Source: a virus. Taken from it: DNA of 25,882 bases. The stretch spans positions 1 to 25,882 of the IMG/VR virus record IMGVR_UViG_3300020474_000094. One strand, 5' to 3'. Below are positions 13,488 to 21,558 of this stretch, one piece after another (positions within the stretch are counted from its first letter, which is position 1; each line of letters begins with the position of its first letter). Below the pieces are notes generated by a model, which worked only from the letters and a program-made list of their open reading frames with translations, had not been told where the DNA came from and did no database searches. Both the position numbers and the translations under genes were made by a program.

Positions 13488-15758
13488 TTAGGCAATCATC
13501 CCAACAAACTTGTTTAATACTGGGCGATTCGCCATTTTGTTAGTAGAAGATTTCATAAATGCCCTCTTCAATTCACCAACTTTAGCGTTTGGATTTACAA
13601 CTAACTCTTCTGATTCTTGCATCGCACCAGCCCCAGGCAAGATATAAAATTCATCATATCCATCCTCTGTAGAAACTACCACATTATCTTTTTTAAGAGT
13701 CTTGTAGATTTCTCTAACTTTTGCATAATCACTATATGAGGATAATCCAAACTTGTCCTCAATAACATTCTTATGAACTCTACCATTTTTTCCAGAACCA
13801 GCAACAAAGAAACCTACAATATTCATATTAGGCACTCTTTTCTTTAACAACTTGAAAAGTGAAATAGTTTGTCCATTTCTACCATTTCTATCAGTAATGA
13901 TTTTAGCACCACTAATTGGATCGGTAATATGAACATCAGCACTTCTCCAACCATCAATATATTTAGAATCATTATAAGATTGACCTTCTTTATCCGTACT
14001 AACATGATAGGCAGAATCAACTCTATGACTATAACCATCAGTTAAAAATACAGAGTGTATTTTTTGAACATTATGTTTTTTCTGAAAGTCTGGAAGTATT
14101 TTCATAGCAGCAATAATAGCATGATTAAGTGGTGTACCACCTAATTGATAATAATTCATCACTCCTAAAGGATAACCTTGTCTACTCCAATTTCTATAAC
14201 CTTTCCAATTTTCACCCATCATATACATGTAATGCATCATTTCATGTTGTTCTTTTTTGGACATTGAAGAACTCAAAAAGTTAAACAATTTTAATTCATC
14301 AATTTTGATATCACCAGACTTGAATACTTGTTCAAACCTTCTATCTTTAATTCGATAGGCCCTATCAGAGAAAGCGAAAACATCAAAAGGAATTTTAGTT
14401 CTCATACAAAATTCTGTAAGATTAAATAACTGTTTCATAGTACCACTCATATTCTCTTGCATTGATCCAGACCAATCCAAAAAGAAAACTAAACCGTGGT
14501 TTGTAGCCCCAGGCACATTAGTAACTTTAGCAAATAAATCCTCATTGTATTTGTAAGTATGTAACTTAGACATATCTAACGAACCAGTTTTTGCGACAGT
14601 AGCACGATTGTATTGATCTGCAGCTTTTTTCATCTCAAATTCTTTAGTAATATAAGATACTGTTTTTTTAGAACCGTCTAGAAAAGTTTTCAATTCTTGT
14701 TGAGTGTATTGAAAGAAAGTATCGTTTTGATCGTTTTTGTAAAACCCTCTTAAATCCTCTAGGATTTGAGCAGGCGTATCAATCATATCTTTGATATTAT
14801 CTAACTTTGGTATCCAACAATAATTTCTATCTTGAGCATTTGTATCTATAAACTTTTTAGATGCCTGTTGATAAGCACTATCGGTAGAAGCAACGAATTT
14901 TTTACCTTCTGATTTACCACCTTCTTTACCATTAGTAACTACTTGTTCAGAACCTTTTTTATCAGATTTTTCATCATCACCATCACCACTACCATTTGAA
15001 CCTTGTTCTGTCTGGTCGGTGTTCTGGTCGTCTCCAGCCCCACTCTGGTCATCAGAATCACCGTTTTCTTGGTTTTCTTCTTTACCATCAGAACTGTCTG
15101 AACTTTGTCCACTTTGTGATTCAGTGTCAGCATTACCACCAGCAGAATTACCCTCACTAGGCATCTGACTCATCTTACCGTCAGCACCAGCACCATCTTG
15201 GTCTGGATCACCTTGGGATTCTTCGTTTTGTTCAATATATTCATATAACTCTTGAGCAAGTTTTAATACTTGTTTAGGAGTCTTAGTTTCATTTGCTTTT
15301 TGAACCCACTCCATCTCTGCATCAGAAAATGGAACATCAGGCACATGTTTAAAATGAAGATTAATTCTATCAATCAAGTTCATTGATTTTAGATGTTTAC
15401 CTTGGAGTTTGAAAAAATCCATTTGTAATAATTCGGTATATCCTAGATTGAAACACCTAACACCGCCTGGGTATCTAGATTGTATCATCTTTTCAATTCT
15501 AACATCTTCTAGGACATTGACAAAAGAAAAATCAATATTTTTCTTTCTAGCGGTTTCCAACATATCTAATGGAGTCCAAAATGCATGACCTACCTCATGA
15601 AGTGTAAATAAGTCTTGAACATTTTCACTCATATCTTTCCAGATAGGTAAAACCAATTCACGATTTTTAACGTCAAAAGCAGCAGTTTCTACTTTTTTAT
15701 GAACCACATGAATATCTTCTTCTGCAAGAAGTTTCGCAAGTCTTGATTTATCTTTCAT
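13488..15758 (-). CDS. VWA-domain protein with HExxH motif (CobT-like)
   Basis: A 756-aa protein. From this start, residues 54-58 read HEVGH in an LHEVGHAFWTP context, a zincin-like HExxH, followed by NVLEDVRIEKMIQSRYPGG, which matches the E-D/Q-x-R-V/I-E...G block of CobT-type proteins and could supply a third metal ligand. Residues ~180-290 are a long acidic Ser/Gln/Gly/Asp linker. The C-terminal third holds a von Willebrand A domain with MIDAS DWSGS (Asp428, Ser430, Ser432), a threonine in LGGTPLNHA and a later FLTDGYSH. I start at the ATG at 15758 (GAGAGG about 7 nt upstream) because the longer frame to 15827 reads through the promoter. It presumably pairs with the AAA+ ATPase next to it. 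The pair could be a chaperone/protease-like remodeller; cobalt chelation is unlikely. Confidence 0.8.
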   Translation of the reverse strand: MKDKSRLAKLLAEEDIHVVHKKVETAAFDVKNRELVLPIWKDMSENVQDLFTLHEVGHAFWTPLDMLETARKKNIDFSFVNVLEDVRIEKMIQSRYPGGVRCFNLGYTELLQMDFFKLQGKHLKSMNLIDRINLHFKHVPDVPFSDAEMEWVQKANETKTPKQVLKLAQELYEYIEQNEESQGDPDQDGAGADGKMSQMPSEGNSAGGNADTESQSGQSSDSSDGKEENQENGDSDDQSGAGDDQNTDQTEQGSNGSGDGDDEKSDKKGSEQVVTNGKEGGKSEGKKFVASTDSAYQQASKKFIDTNAQDRNYCWIPKLDNIKDMIDTPAQILEDLRGFYKNDQNDTFFQYTQQELKTFLDGSKKTVSYITKEFEMKKAADQYNRATVAKTGSLDMSKLHTYKYNEDLFAKVTNVPGATNHGLVFFLDWSGSMQENMSGTMKQLFNLTEFCMRTKIPFDVFAFSDRAYRIKDRRFEQVFKSGDIKIDELKLFNFLSSSMSKKEQHEMMHYMYMMGENWKGYRNWSRQGYPLGVMNYYQLGGTPLNHAIIAAMKILPDFQKKHNVQKIHSVFLTDGYSHRVDSAYHVSTDKEGQSYNDSKYIDGWRSADVHITDPISGAKIITDRNGRNGQTISLFKLLKKRVPNMNIVGFFVAGSGKNGRVHKNVIEDKFGLSSYSDYAKVREIYKTLKKDNVVVSTEDGYDEFYILPGAGAMQESEELVVNPNAKVGELKRAFMKSSTNKMANRPVLNKFVGMIA

Positions 15759-15785
15759 GGTATTTCCTCTCATCATCATATGTAT

Positions 15786-15814
15786 AAGCTGACATACTTT
15801 TGAGGCAAAGTCAA
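15786..15814 (-). promoter_or_regulatory. Sigma70-like promoter P5 for VWA gene
   Basis: The -35 TTGACT at 15814-15809 is preceded by AAAGAC; a 17-nt spacer begins TTGCC and ends TATGT; the -10 position reads CAGCTT followed by ATACATATGATG. It is clearly a sister of the promoter at 13422, including the downstream TATGATGA. The -10 hexamer is a poor match to consensus on its own. Confidence 0.55.
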
Positions 15815-15840
15815 GTCTTTTTTTCACTTTTTTTGAATTA

Positions 15841-15858
15841 AAAAACGCTGTAAAATCA
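15841..15858 (+). repeat. Inverted repeat, copy 2 (upstream of VWA gene)
   Basis: AAAAACGCTGTAAAATCA, the exact reverse complement of 13468-13485. It lies 11 bp past the SGNH hydrolase stop and about 27 bp upstream of the VWA promoter -35. The two copies bracket the VWA gene plus its promoter. Confidence 0.75.
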
Positions 15859-15869
15859 ATGGCTTACTA

Positions 15870-16886
15870 TCACGCCCACTTGGTATTCCACTCTTTATAT
15901 AGGTATTCTGCCAGATATTTGTGGCCTGATTCGTTTGGATGCGAATCACTTACTCCCATTCTATACTTTTCATCACGAATTATTGATGATGCTGTATCTC
16001 CACCAAGATCATTGAATATAGGCCAACCGACAAATGTTTCATTATTCATAGAAAGCATATAATCTGTAGTCATTAAATGATCTATTACTTTTCTCCTTTC
16101 TATCTTATAATCTTGATCCTCAAACCAAGTAAAAAATGGATTAGTTCCCACCATCTGTAAATATGGTATTTTTTCATTTTCACAAATACTTTGAATTGCA
16201 TACCAATATCGTAGACTTTGATTCCACGATGTTTCAATTTGCCATATACCTAACTTTAATGTATTATCTGCAAGGTAATCAAAATCTGTTGGTGATCTTT
16301 GTTTATTATCATTGAGTTTAATTTCTAAAATAATATCTTCAAGTTGTTTTTTAAATGTATCAATTTCTTCATTTATATTTTTAAGAATGTCTTTTGTTTG
16401 TAGGCGGTTGTGCTTAATCATAGTGACCATTCTATCTACCGTTGCACCATGTAATTGTCTTTGAACTATGCCTTTATCAAGAAATGTTTTATAACGCTGT
16501 TCTAGTGACATATGTGTTTGTCTTTTATTACCAAGAGACCGTCTAGGACTCCAATGGAAAAAACCGCTGTCCGTTACTGAATTATAACCACTTAAATTTT
16601 TATTCTTATGAATTTCAAAATCAATTCTATCTGGTTCACTCCACATACAAACCACACCACCAATATTATCACCATAATTTATGACATCCACAGCTTTATT
16701 GAATATCTGTTGATTACCAGACCCAGAGTTTCCTAGATTTAAGACTTCCATATCTAAATGTTTAGCAAGATGTTCAGGCCATTTGGGCCAATCGGTGTTT
16801 GCATCTTTATAAACAGAACTTTTGAAGTTTTTATCCGTCCAACTGTCACCAATACAGACTAAAACTTGTCTATCTGATTTCCCCAT
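15870..16886 (-). CDS. SGNH/GDSL-family hydrolase
   Basis: A 338-aa putative esterase/acylhydrolase. Block I is CIGDSWTD near the N-terminus (catalytic Ser), block II NLGNSGSGNQ supplies the oxyanion Gly and Asn, and block V SDSHPNESGHKYLAE near the C-terminus supplies the D-x-x-H dyad. The ~150-residue insert between blocks II and V is helical and of unknown role. Such enzymes deacylate sugars or lipids; in phages they may trim surface polysaccharide or act on nucleoside-linked groups, but no substrate is evident. No signal peptide is seen. I chose the ATG at 16886 (AAGGA about 7 nt upstream) over the ATG at 16895. It overlaps the MT-A70 gene by about 28 nt. Confidence 0.85.
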   Translation of the reverse strand: MGKSDRQVLVCIGDSWTDKNFKSSVYKDANTDWPKWPEHLAKHLDMEVLNLGNSGSGNQQIFNKAVDVINYGDNIGGVVCMWSEPDRIDFEIHKNKNLSGYNSVTDSGFFHWSPRRSLGNKRQTHMSLEQRYKTFLDKGIVQRQLHGATVDRMVTMIKHNRLQTKDILKNINEEIDTFKKQLEDIILEIKLNDNKQRSPTDFDYLADNTLKLGIWQIETSWNQSLRYWYAIQSICENEKIPYLQMVGTNPFFTWFEDQDYKIERRKVIDHLMTTDYMLSMNNETFVGWPIFNDLGGDTASSIIRDEKYRMGVSDSHPNESGHKYLAEYLYKEWNTKWA

Positions 16887-17416
16887 GATTCCCATCCTTC
16901 TCTTTTAGTTCTTGCAAATAATTCAACATAAGGCCCATCTAATAAATCTTCAATATAATTATATATCTCATCAGGCTTTCTGGAATGTTCTCTTCTAGGA
17001 CTCATGACTAATTGTTTAACCGATTTTGATTTTCTCTGTGGTTTACCCCTAGTTGCAAGCAAACACATTTCTGGATTAGCTCGTGTCCAATAACCCATGC
17101 CTGTAAACATACCTATATCTTTTTTATTTTGTTTTGCCCATGTAAACCCCACAGTTTTATATTGGAAACCCCACGCTTCAATAACTTTAAAAGCTTCTGG
17201 GAGCATTGGGTCAACACACCACATGAGTAATGCACAATCTTCATCAGCAAGATTCTGAATAGGTAACTTACAAATATCAGATATAGACATACAATTATAA
17301 TGCTGTGTAGCATTACGTCCTTCCCCCTTTGAAGAGTAAGAACGAAAGTACCAAGGTGGGTCTGCATAAATTACTTTGTATTTAACTGATGTGGCTAAAG
17401 TTTCTAAGTTTTTCAA
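16859..17416 (-). CDS. MT-A70-family adenine-N6 DNA methyltransferase
   Basis: A 185-aa SAM-dependent methyltransferase with the catalytic DPPW at 19-22 after VIYAD, then CALLMWCVDPMLPEAF, FTWAKQN, GYWTRANPEMCLLATRG, and EHSRKPDEIYNYIE, the order and wording of the MT-A70/Dam-like family that methylates adenine N6. It could protect phage DNA from restriction or mark it. There is no in-frame ATG near the N-terminus; the start at 17416 is TTG without a clear Shine-Dalgarno, within the last 35 nt of gp46, so expression probably depends on coupling. Start uncertain; function fairly sure. Confidence 0.9.
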   Translation of the reverse strand: MKNLETLATSVKYKVIYADPPWYFRSYSSKGEGRNATQHYNCMSISDICKLPIQNLADEDCALLMWCVDPMLPEAFKVIEAWGFQYKTVGFTWAKQNKKDIGMFTGMGYWTRANPEMCLLATRGKPQRKSKSVKQLVMSPRREHSRKPDEIYNYIEDLLDGPYVELFARTKREGWESWGNQIDKF

Positions 17417-19085
17417 ATTTTACTACATTTCTAAATTTATCTACTAGTTGATCTTGTTTGTGTGATATAATGAATACATTTTCATTTTCTAAAGTTCCTA
17501 ATATTTTTAAGAACTCTTCTGTTCCAGTTCCATCTAGTGAACTATCGAATATCTCATCAAGTATTAGTAGATTAGTATTTGTTGAGTTTTTCATTTTTGC
17601 AATTGCACGCCAAGTAAAGAGTAGTGCAAGGTCTATTCGCATCTTCTCTCCTTCACTAAATGATGCATAATTAAAATCATCACGGAATCTAGACTTAATA
17701 GTTTCATTAAAGTTTTCATCTAAATTAAAGTTAACATAAAATTCCATAGATTGTAAGTAAGCATTAATTAGTTTATTCATGATAGGAAGATACTGTTTAA
17801 TAATCTTAGTCTTGATTCCAGTATCTTGTAACATTGCTTTTGCAGCTTCATTATATTGTTGTTCATCTTTTAAAGATGATTGTTGTTTATCTAACTCATC
17901 TAATTTAGTTTGTAAACCGTCTAAGTTAGTTTCATCTGCTGACTTTTCGTTACTATCTAACTGTGTTAGTTCTGTTTCTAGTTTAACATTAAACTTTTCC
18001 AACTCTGATTTAGAATATCCTATAGAAGATATTTTCACATCTAACTCTCTAATATTTTGAGTATTAGTTTCTATCTCTTCTTGTCTTTTTTGAGTATTTT
18101 CCATCTCTTGTTTGAGTTGTTTCATACCATCTTCTAGTTCGTCAAGTTCTCCTTGTTTAGTAGAGAGGATTTCATCTTTAAATGCTTGAGCGATTTCTTG
18201 ATCACATGTCGGACATGTTTCATTGTCTTTAAAAAAATCAACTGATTTACTATGACTTTTATGTTTCTCTACTAGAGTAGCACGAATACCCAACATCTTT
18301 TGTATTTTTTGTTCTACTTTATTTGCATCCGAAATCTGTCCTAGATATTCTTCTTTTTTAGATTTTAATTCATCAATTTCATTTTCTCTTCTACCTATTT
18401 CTTTTTTATTTTGTTCTATCTGTCTTTTCTTATCGGTTCTTAGTTTTGCTTTTTCGCTTTTACTTTCATTGATGTATTTACTAGACAGATCAAACTCTGT
18501 TTGTGTAACCTCAAACTTATGTGAAACTTCTCTAGTTTCATCTACAATATTCTTTATGTGTGTTTTTACAATCATATTCATCATCGAAAAGATTTTGATA
18601 TCTAATATCTCTTCAACAACTTCTCTTCTTTTCATTGCTTTAAGTTGCATAAACGGAGCCCATGATGCACTTCCAAGAATAACTACTTGTGTGAAAGAAC
18701 CATAGTTTAGTTTTAAGATTTGTTGTTCTAGTATCTTTTGATAATCTCTAGCATGCGCTTCTTGATTCACCATTACATCATCACAATAGATTTCAAACTT
18801 ATTTGGTTTGATACCTCTAAATACCCTATAGTTTTTTGTTCCGATTTTAAATGTAACTTCTACTTCTGTTCCAGTACCATTAATAGAATTGATTAGTTGA
18901 TTTTTACTAATCACTCTAAATGGTTTGCCAAACAAACCAAAACACAGTGCATCTAGTATTGTTGATTTACCAGCACCATTGTCACCAATAATAAGTGTTT
19001 GTGGATTTCTATCTAAGTCAATGCTAATACCAGTGTTACCAGTTGATAAAAAATTCTTCCATTTCACATTCTTAAATATAATCAA
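17382..19085 (-). CDS. 46: Recombination nuclease subunit, Rad50/SbcC-like (gp46)
   Basis: ATPase subunit of the gp46/gp47 complex that resects DNA ends for recombination-dependent replication; 567 aa versus 560 in T4. Visible are Walker A GDNGAGKS (34-41) and FGLFGKPFR, a long coiled coil on both sides of the zinc hook CPTC (291-294), the ABC signature in SFSEGEKMRIDLALLFTW, and Walker B LLILDEIFD. The frame has no early ATG; the likely start is TTG at 19085, which makes a TTGA overlap with the stop of the nucleotidyltransferase gene and has AGGGGGA about 9 nt upstream. It overlaps the MT-A70 gene at its end. Confidence 0.95.
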   Translation of the reverse strand: MIIFKNVKWKNFLSTGNTGISIDLDRNPQTLIIGDNGAGKSTILDALCFGLFGKPFRVISKNQLINSINGTGTEVEVTFKIGTKNYRVFRGIKPNKFEIYCDDVMVNQEAHARDYQKILEQQILKLNYGSFTQVVILGSASWAPFMQLKAMKRREVVEEILDIKIFSMMNMIVKTHIKNIVDETREVSHKFEVTQTEFDLSSKYINESKSEKAKLRTDKKRQIEQNKKEIGRRENEIDELKSKKEEYLGQISDANKVEQKIQKMLGIRATLVEKHKSHSKSVDFFKDNETCPTCDQEIAQAFKDEILSTKQGELDELEDGMKQLKQEMENTQKRQEEIETNTQNIRELDVKISSIGYSKSELEKFNVKLETELTQLDSNEKSADETNLDGLQTKLDELDKQQSSLKDEQQYNEAAKAMLQDTGIKTKIIKQYLPIMNKLINAYLQSMEFYVNFNLDENFNETIKSRFRDDFNYASFSEGEKMRIDLALLFTWRAIAKMKNSTNTNLLILDEIFDSSLDGTGTEEFLKILGTLENENVFIISHKQDQLVDKFRNVVKFEKLRNFSHIS

Positions 19086-19414
19086 ACTGGTATCCCCCTA
19101 ATATCTGTCGCTGATATGTTTTCAATTTCTTCATCAAAATGTTCTTGTTCAATCTTATAACCAACATCTCTTCCATATGTAATATTCACTATATTAGGAA
19201 CATCCATAATAATATAGTCGTGGTTATATACAAACCCTTCACGAAATAGTTTATCTACCAAATCATCTCTATCGTGATACTCTTCGCCAGTATCACGAAT
19301 CATTATTGCAACTTGCCCAGTTTTACTATGAGCTCGTTTAAAAAGCTCTGTATGTCCGTCATGCCATGGTTGATATCGTCCAAGCATTTGGACAGTTGGT
19401 TTTTGTCGATCCAT
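19082..19414 (-). CDS. HxGH-motif nucleotidyltransferase
   Basis: A 110-aa cytidylyltransferase-like protein: LGRYQPWHDGHTELFKRA carries the HxGH nucleotide-binding motif (18-21), and ISATDIR near the C-terminus corresponds to the ISSTxIR-type motif of the superfamily (NMN, pantetheine-phosphate and related adenylyltransferases). A CTP- or ATP-dependent transfer onto a small phosphate is likely; the substrate is unknown. The ATG at 19414 has TAAGGA about 8 nt upstream, so independent translation is possible. It nevertheless overlaps the upstream kinase ORF by 112 nt in the -1 frame and starts exactly where a kinase domain would end, so the two may be halves of one bifunctional protein. Confidence 0.75.
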   Translation of the reverse strand: MDRQKPTVQMLGRYQPWHDGHTELFKRAHSKTGQVAIMIRDTGEEYHDRDDLVDKLFREGFVYNHDYIIMDVPNIVNITYGRDVGYKIEQEHFDEEIENISATDIRGIPV

Positions 19415-19761
19415 TTTGTAATCCTTACGTCATAATTAATAGGTTGTTCAAAAGTTTTATTGGTATCTTCATATATACTACTTGGAATTTTATCCATCCA
19501 GATAATTACTTCTGGATCAAATATTCGTACTGTTTCCTCTGTAGGACATATAAATGAAGAAATACTTATTGGGTTCAAACAACTAAGATTATGCATCCTA
19601 AATGCTTGTCGTATTCTTCCTTCTTCTGAAAAATCCCAATCATTATATATGTTACGAACCACATCTGCATCCCAATGTGGGATACTAAATTTTTTACCTA
19701 TATGTGATGCTATCCAAGTTTTACCATTTTGTGGCAAACCCATTACTAATATTCTTCTCAT
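19303..19761 (-). CDS. APS-kinase-like P-loop kinase
   Basis: A 152-aa P-loop protein: Walker A GLPQNGKT (8-15), DADVVRN (31-37), then DWDFSEEGRIRQAFRM, which follows the D-G-D-x-V-R...F-S-x-x-x-R pattern of adenylylsulfate kinases (CysC), and VIIWMDK as a later strand. It may phosphorylate a nucleotide or small metabolite; true APS kinase activity is unproven. It begins in an ATGA overlap with gp47. The last ~37 codons overlap the nucleotidyltransferase in another frame and look unlike a folded domain, so the functional end may be near residue 117, where a -1 shift would enter the nucleotidyltransferase. Confidence 0.65.
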   Translation of the reverse strand: MRRILVMGLPQNGKTWIASHIGKKFSIPHWDADVVRNIYNDWDFSEEGRIRQAFRMHNLSCLNPISISSFICPTEETVRIFDPEVIIWMDKIPSSIYEDTNKTFEQPINYDVRITKWIDKNQLSKCLDDINHGMTDIQSFLNELIVKLGKLQ

Positions 19762-20819
19762 ATTTCTAAGTCTTGTGCTTCCGTATATAGTTGTTTCATA
19801 ATATATTTTAGTTTCTTTTTATTTAAGTCAATTGACAAATCATCTACATATCTATCTAGAATTGTAAGTGTGTCTTGTGTTCCTTCTACGATTTCATCTG
19901 AAACATTACTAGCATTCAATTCAGAAAAATCTTCTACAATTTTTACTTCATGTGCATCTGCTTTTAAAAGTTTCTCCGTAAACTTATCAAATGTATATAA
20001 ATCTTTTTTATTTACAACAATGAGTTTTACATACTTGTTTGCATATTGTGTAAAATCGTGGTTATCATAATTCTTCATAGAATCATCATAATATATCTTT
20101 TGAAATATTTGATGAGGATTTTCTATTCTAGTCAATTCTCTAGTTTCTGTATCAAATATATGAAACCCTTTTGGACATCCATAATCACTCCATGTCATCT
20201 GATATGGTGTTCCCAAATAAAACACTTGTCCATCATCTGATTTCTTATGAAAGTGACCAGAAAATACAGTATCAAATTTTTGAAACTCTTTCTTTTCCCA
20301 ACCAGTTTCCGATACATGTCCAGCATGCATTTCAAATCCTTTAAGTTCTAAATGCGACATACAAACCGTTGCTGGTGTTTCATCAATCATACCAAATGAA
20401 TATATTTCATTTGATGGATTAATCCAAGGTAACATAAGAATAGGCATACCACCAAAGTCCACAGTTTCTGCTTCTGCATACATATGAATATTTTTATAGT
20501 TAGTACCTATAAGTTCTTGCAAAGAGTTTACATCATTTGTATTTTTAAAATAGATATCGTGATTACCAACTAACATATGTAAGTTAATATCTAAAACATT
20601 AAATGGTAAAAGAAATCTTTCTCTAAAGTTTTTTGCAGTTCTATAAGAAATATACTTCCTTCTATCCATCACATCGCCGAGATGGATACAATGTTTTATA
20701 TTGTGTTGTTGTAGATATGGAAAAAATATTCCTTCATAAAACTTATAAAAGTAATCATCAAAAAATATATTATCATTCCGAGCACCAAAATGAGTGTCGG
20801 TTACTAAAGCAATTTTCAT
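19758..20819 (-). CDS. 47: Recombination nuclease subunit, Mre11/SbcD-like (gp47)
   Basis: Metallophosphoesterase nuclease partner of gp46; 353 aa. All metal-binding motifs are visible: DTHFG (Asp8, His10), LGDVMDRR (Asp49), VGNHD (Asn86, His87, Asp88), MSHLE (His156) and GHFH (His189, His191). The C-terminal ~120 residues are the less conserved capping and gp46-binding part. It is translationally linked on both sides by ATGA overlaps: its start with the zinc-ribbon gene and its stop with the kinase gene. Confidence 0.95.
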   Translation of the reverse strand: MKIALVTDTHFGARNDNIFFDDYFYKFYEGIFFPYLQQHNIKHCIHLGDVMDRRKYISYRTAKNFRERFLLPFNVLDINLHMLVGNHDIYFKNTNDVNSLQELIGTNYKNIHMYAEAETVDFGGMPILMLPWINPSNEIYSFGMIDETPATVCMSHLELKGFEMHAGHVSETGWEKKEFQKFDTVFSGHFHKKSDDGQVFYLGTPYQMTWSDYGCPKGFHIFDTETRELTRIENPHQIFQKIYYDDSMKNYDNHDFTQYANKYVKLIVVNKKDLYTFDKFTEKLLKADAHEVKIVEDFSELNASNVSDEIVEGTQDTLTILDRYVDDLSIDLNKKKLKYIMKQLYTEAQDLEI

Positions 20820-20986
20820 ACGTTAAATCTTCCTTGTATTTCTTTTTTACGATAAACTAATACAAAGGCTTCGCAGTTTGGACATGTTAAATTTGTTTCC
20901 ATATCAAACTCTTCTTCATTTAAATCATCGTCAACATCTTGGTCACCACCCCATATTAACTCTGTGTGACAAAACCAGCATTTCAT
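20816..20986 (-). CDS. Small zinc-ribbon protein (56 aa)
   Basis: A short gene easily missed by length filters. It encodes MKCWFCHTELIWGGDQDVDDD..., with cysteines in CWFC (3-6) and CPNC (35-38) separated by an acidic stretch, the two knuckles of a zinc ribbon, and ends IQGRFNV. Its ATG overlaps the gp55 stop and its TGA overlaps the gp47 ATG, both as ATGA, so it is clearly built into the gp55-gp47 operon. Comparable small Cys4 proteins occur in marine T4-like phages, from memory, with no known role. It may bind RNA polymerase, DNA or a partner protein. Confidence 0.85.
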   Translation of the reverse strand: MKCWFCHTELIWGGDQDVDDDLNEEEFDMETNLTCPNCEAFVLVYRKKEIQGRFNV

Positions 20987-21531
20987 TCTATATCCTCTTC
21001 ATCCATAAAATTTTCTAATCCAACTCTTTTACTCTCTGTTTCTTCTTTTTTCTTTTTTGGTTTATATACTGCTTCATCTGGCACCATTACATTTGGGTCA
21101 AATCCTACAACACTGTACTTTGAAGTATCACCATCAATTGTATCAAAAGGAATATATTCTTGTTTTGAAATAAGTTGATGTTTCACATGTGTTTGTTTCT
21201 TTTCTTTTGCAATTCGTCTAAGAAATGCATAGTATATAATTTGTGTAAAATATGCAAAGGGATTATTGGATTTCTCTGGATTGAAGTTGTGTAAATATTG
21301 TAAACAATTTTCAATACCGTCTGCAACCATTTCATCTTTGTATGTATAATTTATAAAGTTAGGACGATAAGACAACCCTTGTGCTATCTTTAAAAAGCAC
21401 GAACCGATATAATTAGATATAGGTGGTTTATCATCTGTTTCTTCCATCTCTATACATAGTTGTTTATAATCCTTCATTGCTTGAAGAAACTTCTTATTAT
21501 CTACATAGTGAGGTTTTTGTTTTTTATTCAT
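20983..21531 (-). CDS. 55: Late transcription sigma factor (gp55)
   Basis: Homologue of T4 gp55, the phage sigma factor that directs host RNA polymerase to TATAAATA late promoters when bound to the clamp. 182 aa versus 185 in T4. The matching parts are HYVDNKKFLQAMKDYK near the N-terminus, IAQGLSYRPNFINYTYKDEMVADGIENCLQYLHNF (sigma region 2-like) and NPFAYFTQIIYYAFLRRIAKEKK. The C-terminus is acidic. It has its own sigma70-like promoter (21559-21587) and AAGGA about 10 nt before the ATG. Two TATAAATA boxes in the window fit its expected specificity. Confidence 0.95.
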   Translation of the reverse strand: MNKKQKPHYVDNKKFLQAMKDYKQLCIEMEETDDKPPISNYIGSCFLKIAQGLSYRPNFINYTYKDEMVADGIENCLQYLHNFNPEKSNNPFAYFTQIIYYAFLRRIAKEKKQTHVKHQLISKQEYIPFDTIDGDTSKYSVVGFDPNVMVPDEAVYKPKKKKEETESKRVGLENFMDEEDIE

Positions 21532-21558
21532 CCTAATATATCCTTGTAGTTAGGTCTT

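Noticed and set aside
14930-15210. Tandem repeat or CRISPR-like array in the serine/glutamine/aspartate-rich stretch
   Set aside because: It is a low-complexity acidic protein linker in frame with the VWA gene; no regular repeat-spacer periodicity is present.
12211-15758. Cobalamin biosynthesis (CobS/CobT cobaltochelatase)
   Set aside because: Only the ATPase and VWA resemblance exists; no CobN-like large subunit or other pathway gene is seen, and MoxR-VWA pairs have many other roles.
15759-15827. N-terminal extension of the VWA protein to 15827
   Set aside because: The extension is encoded by the promoter region and has no Shine-Dalgarno; the ATG at 15758 is well placed.
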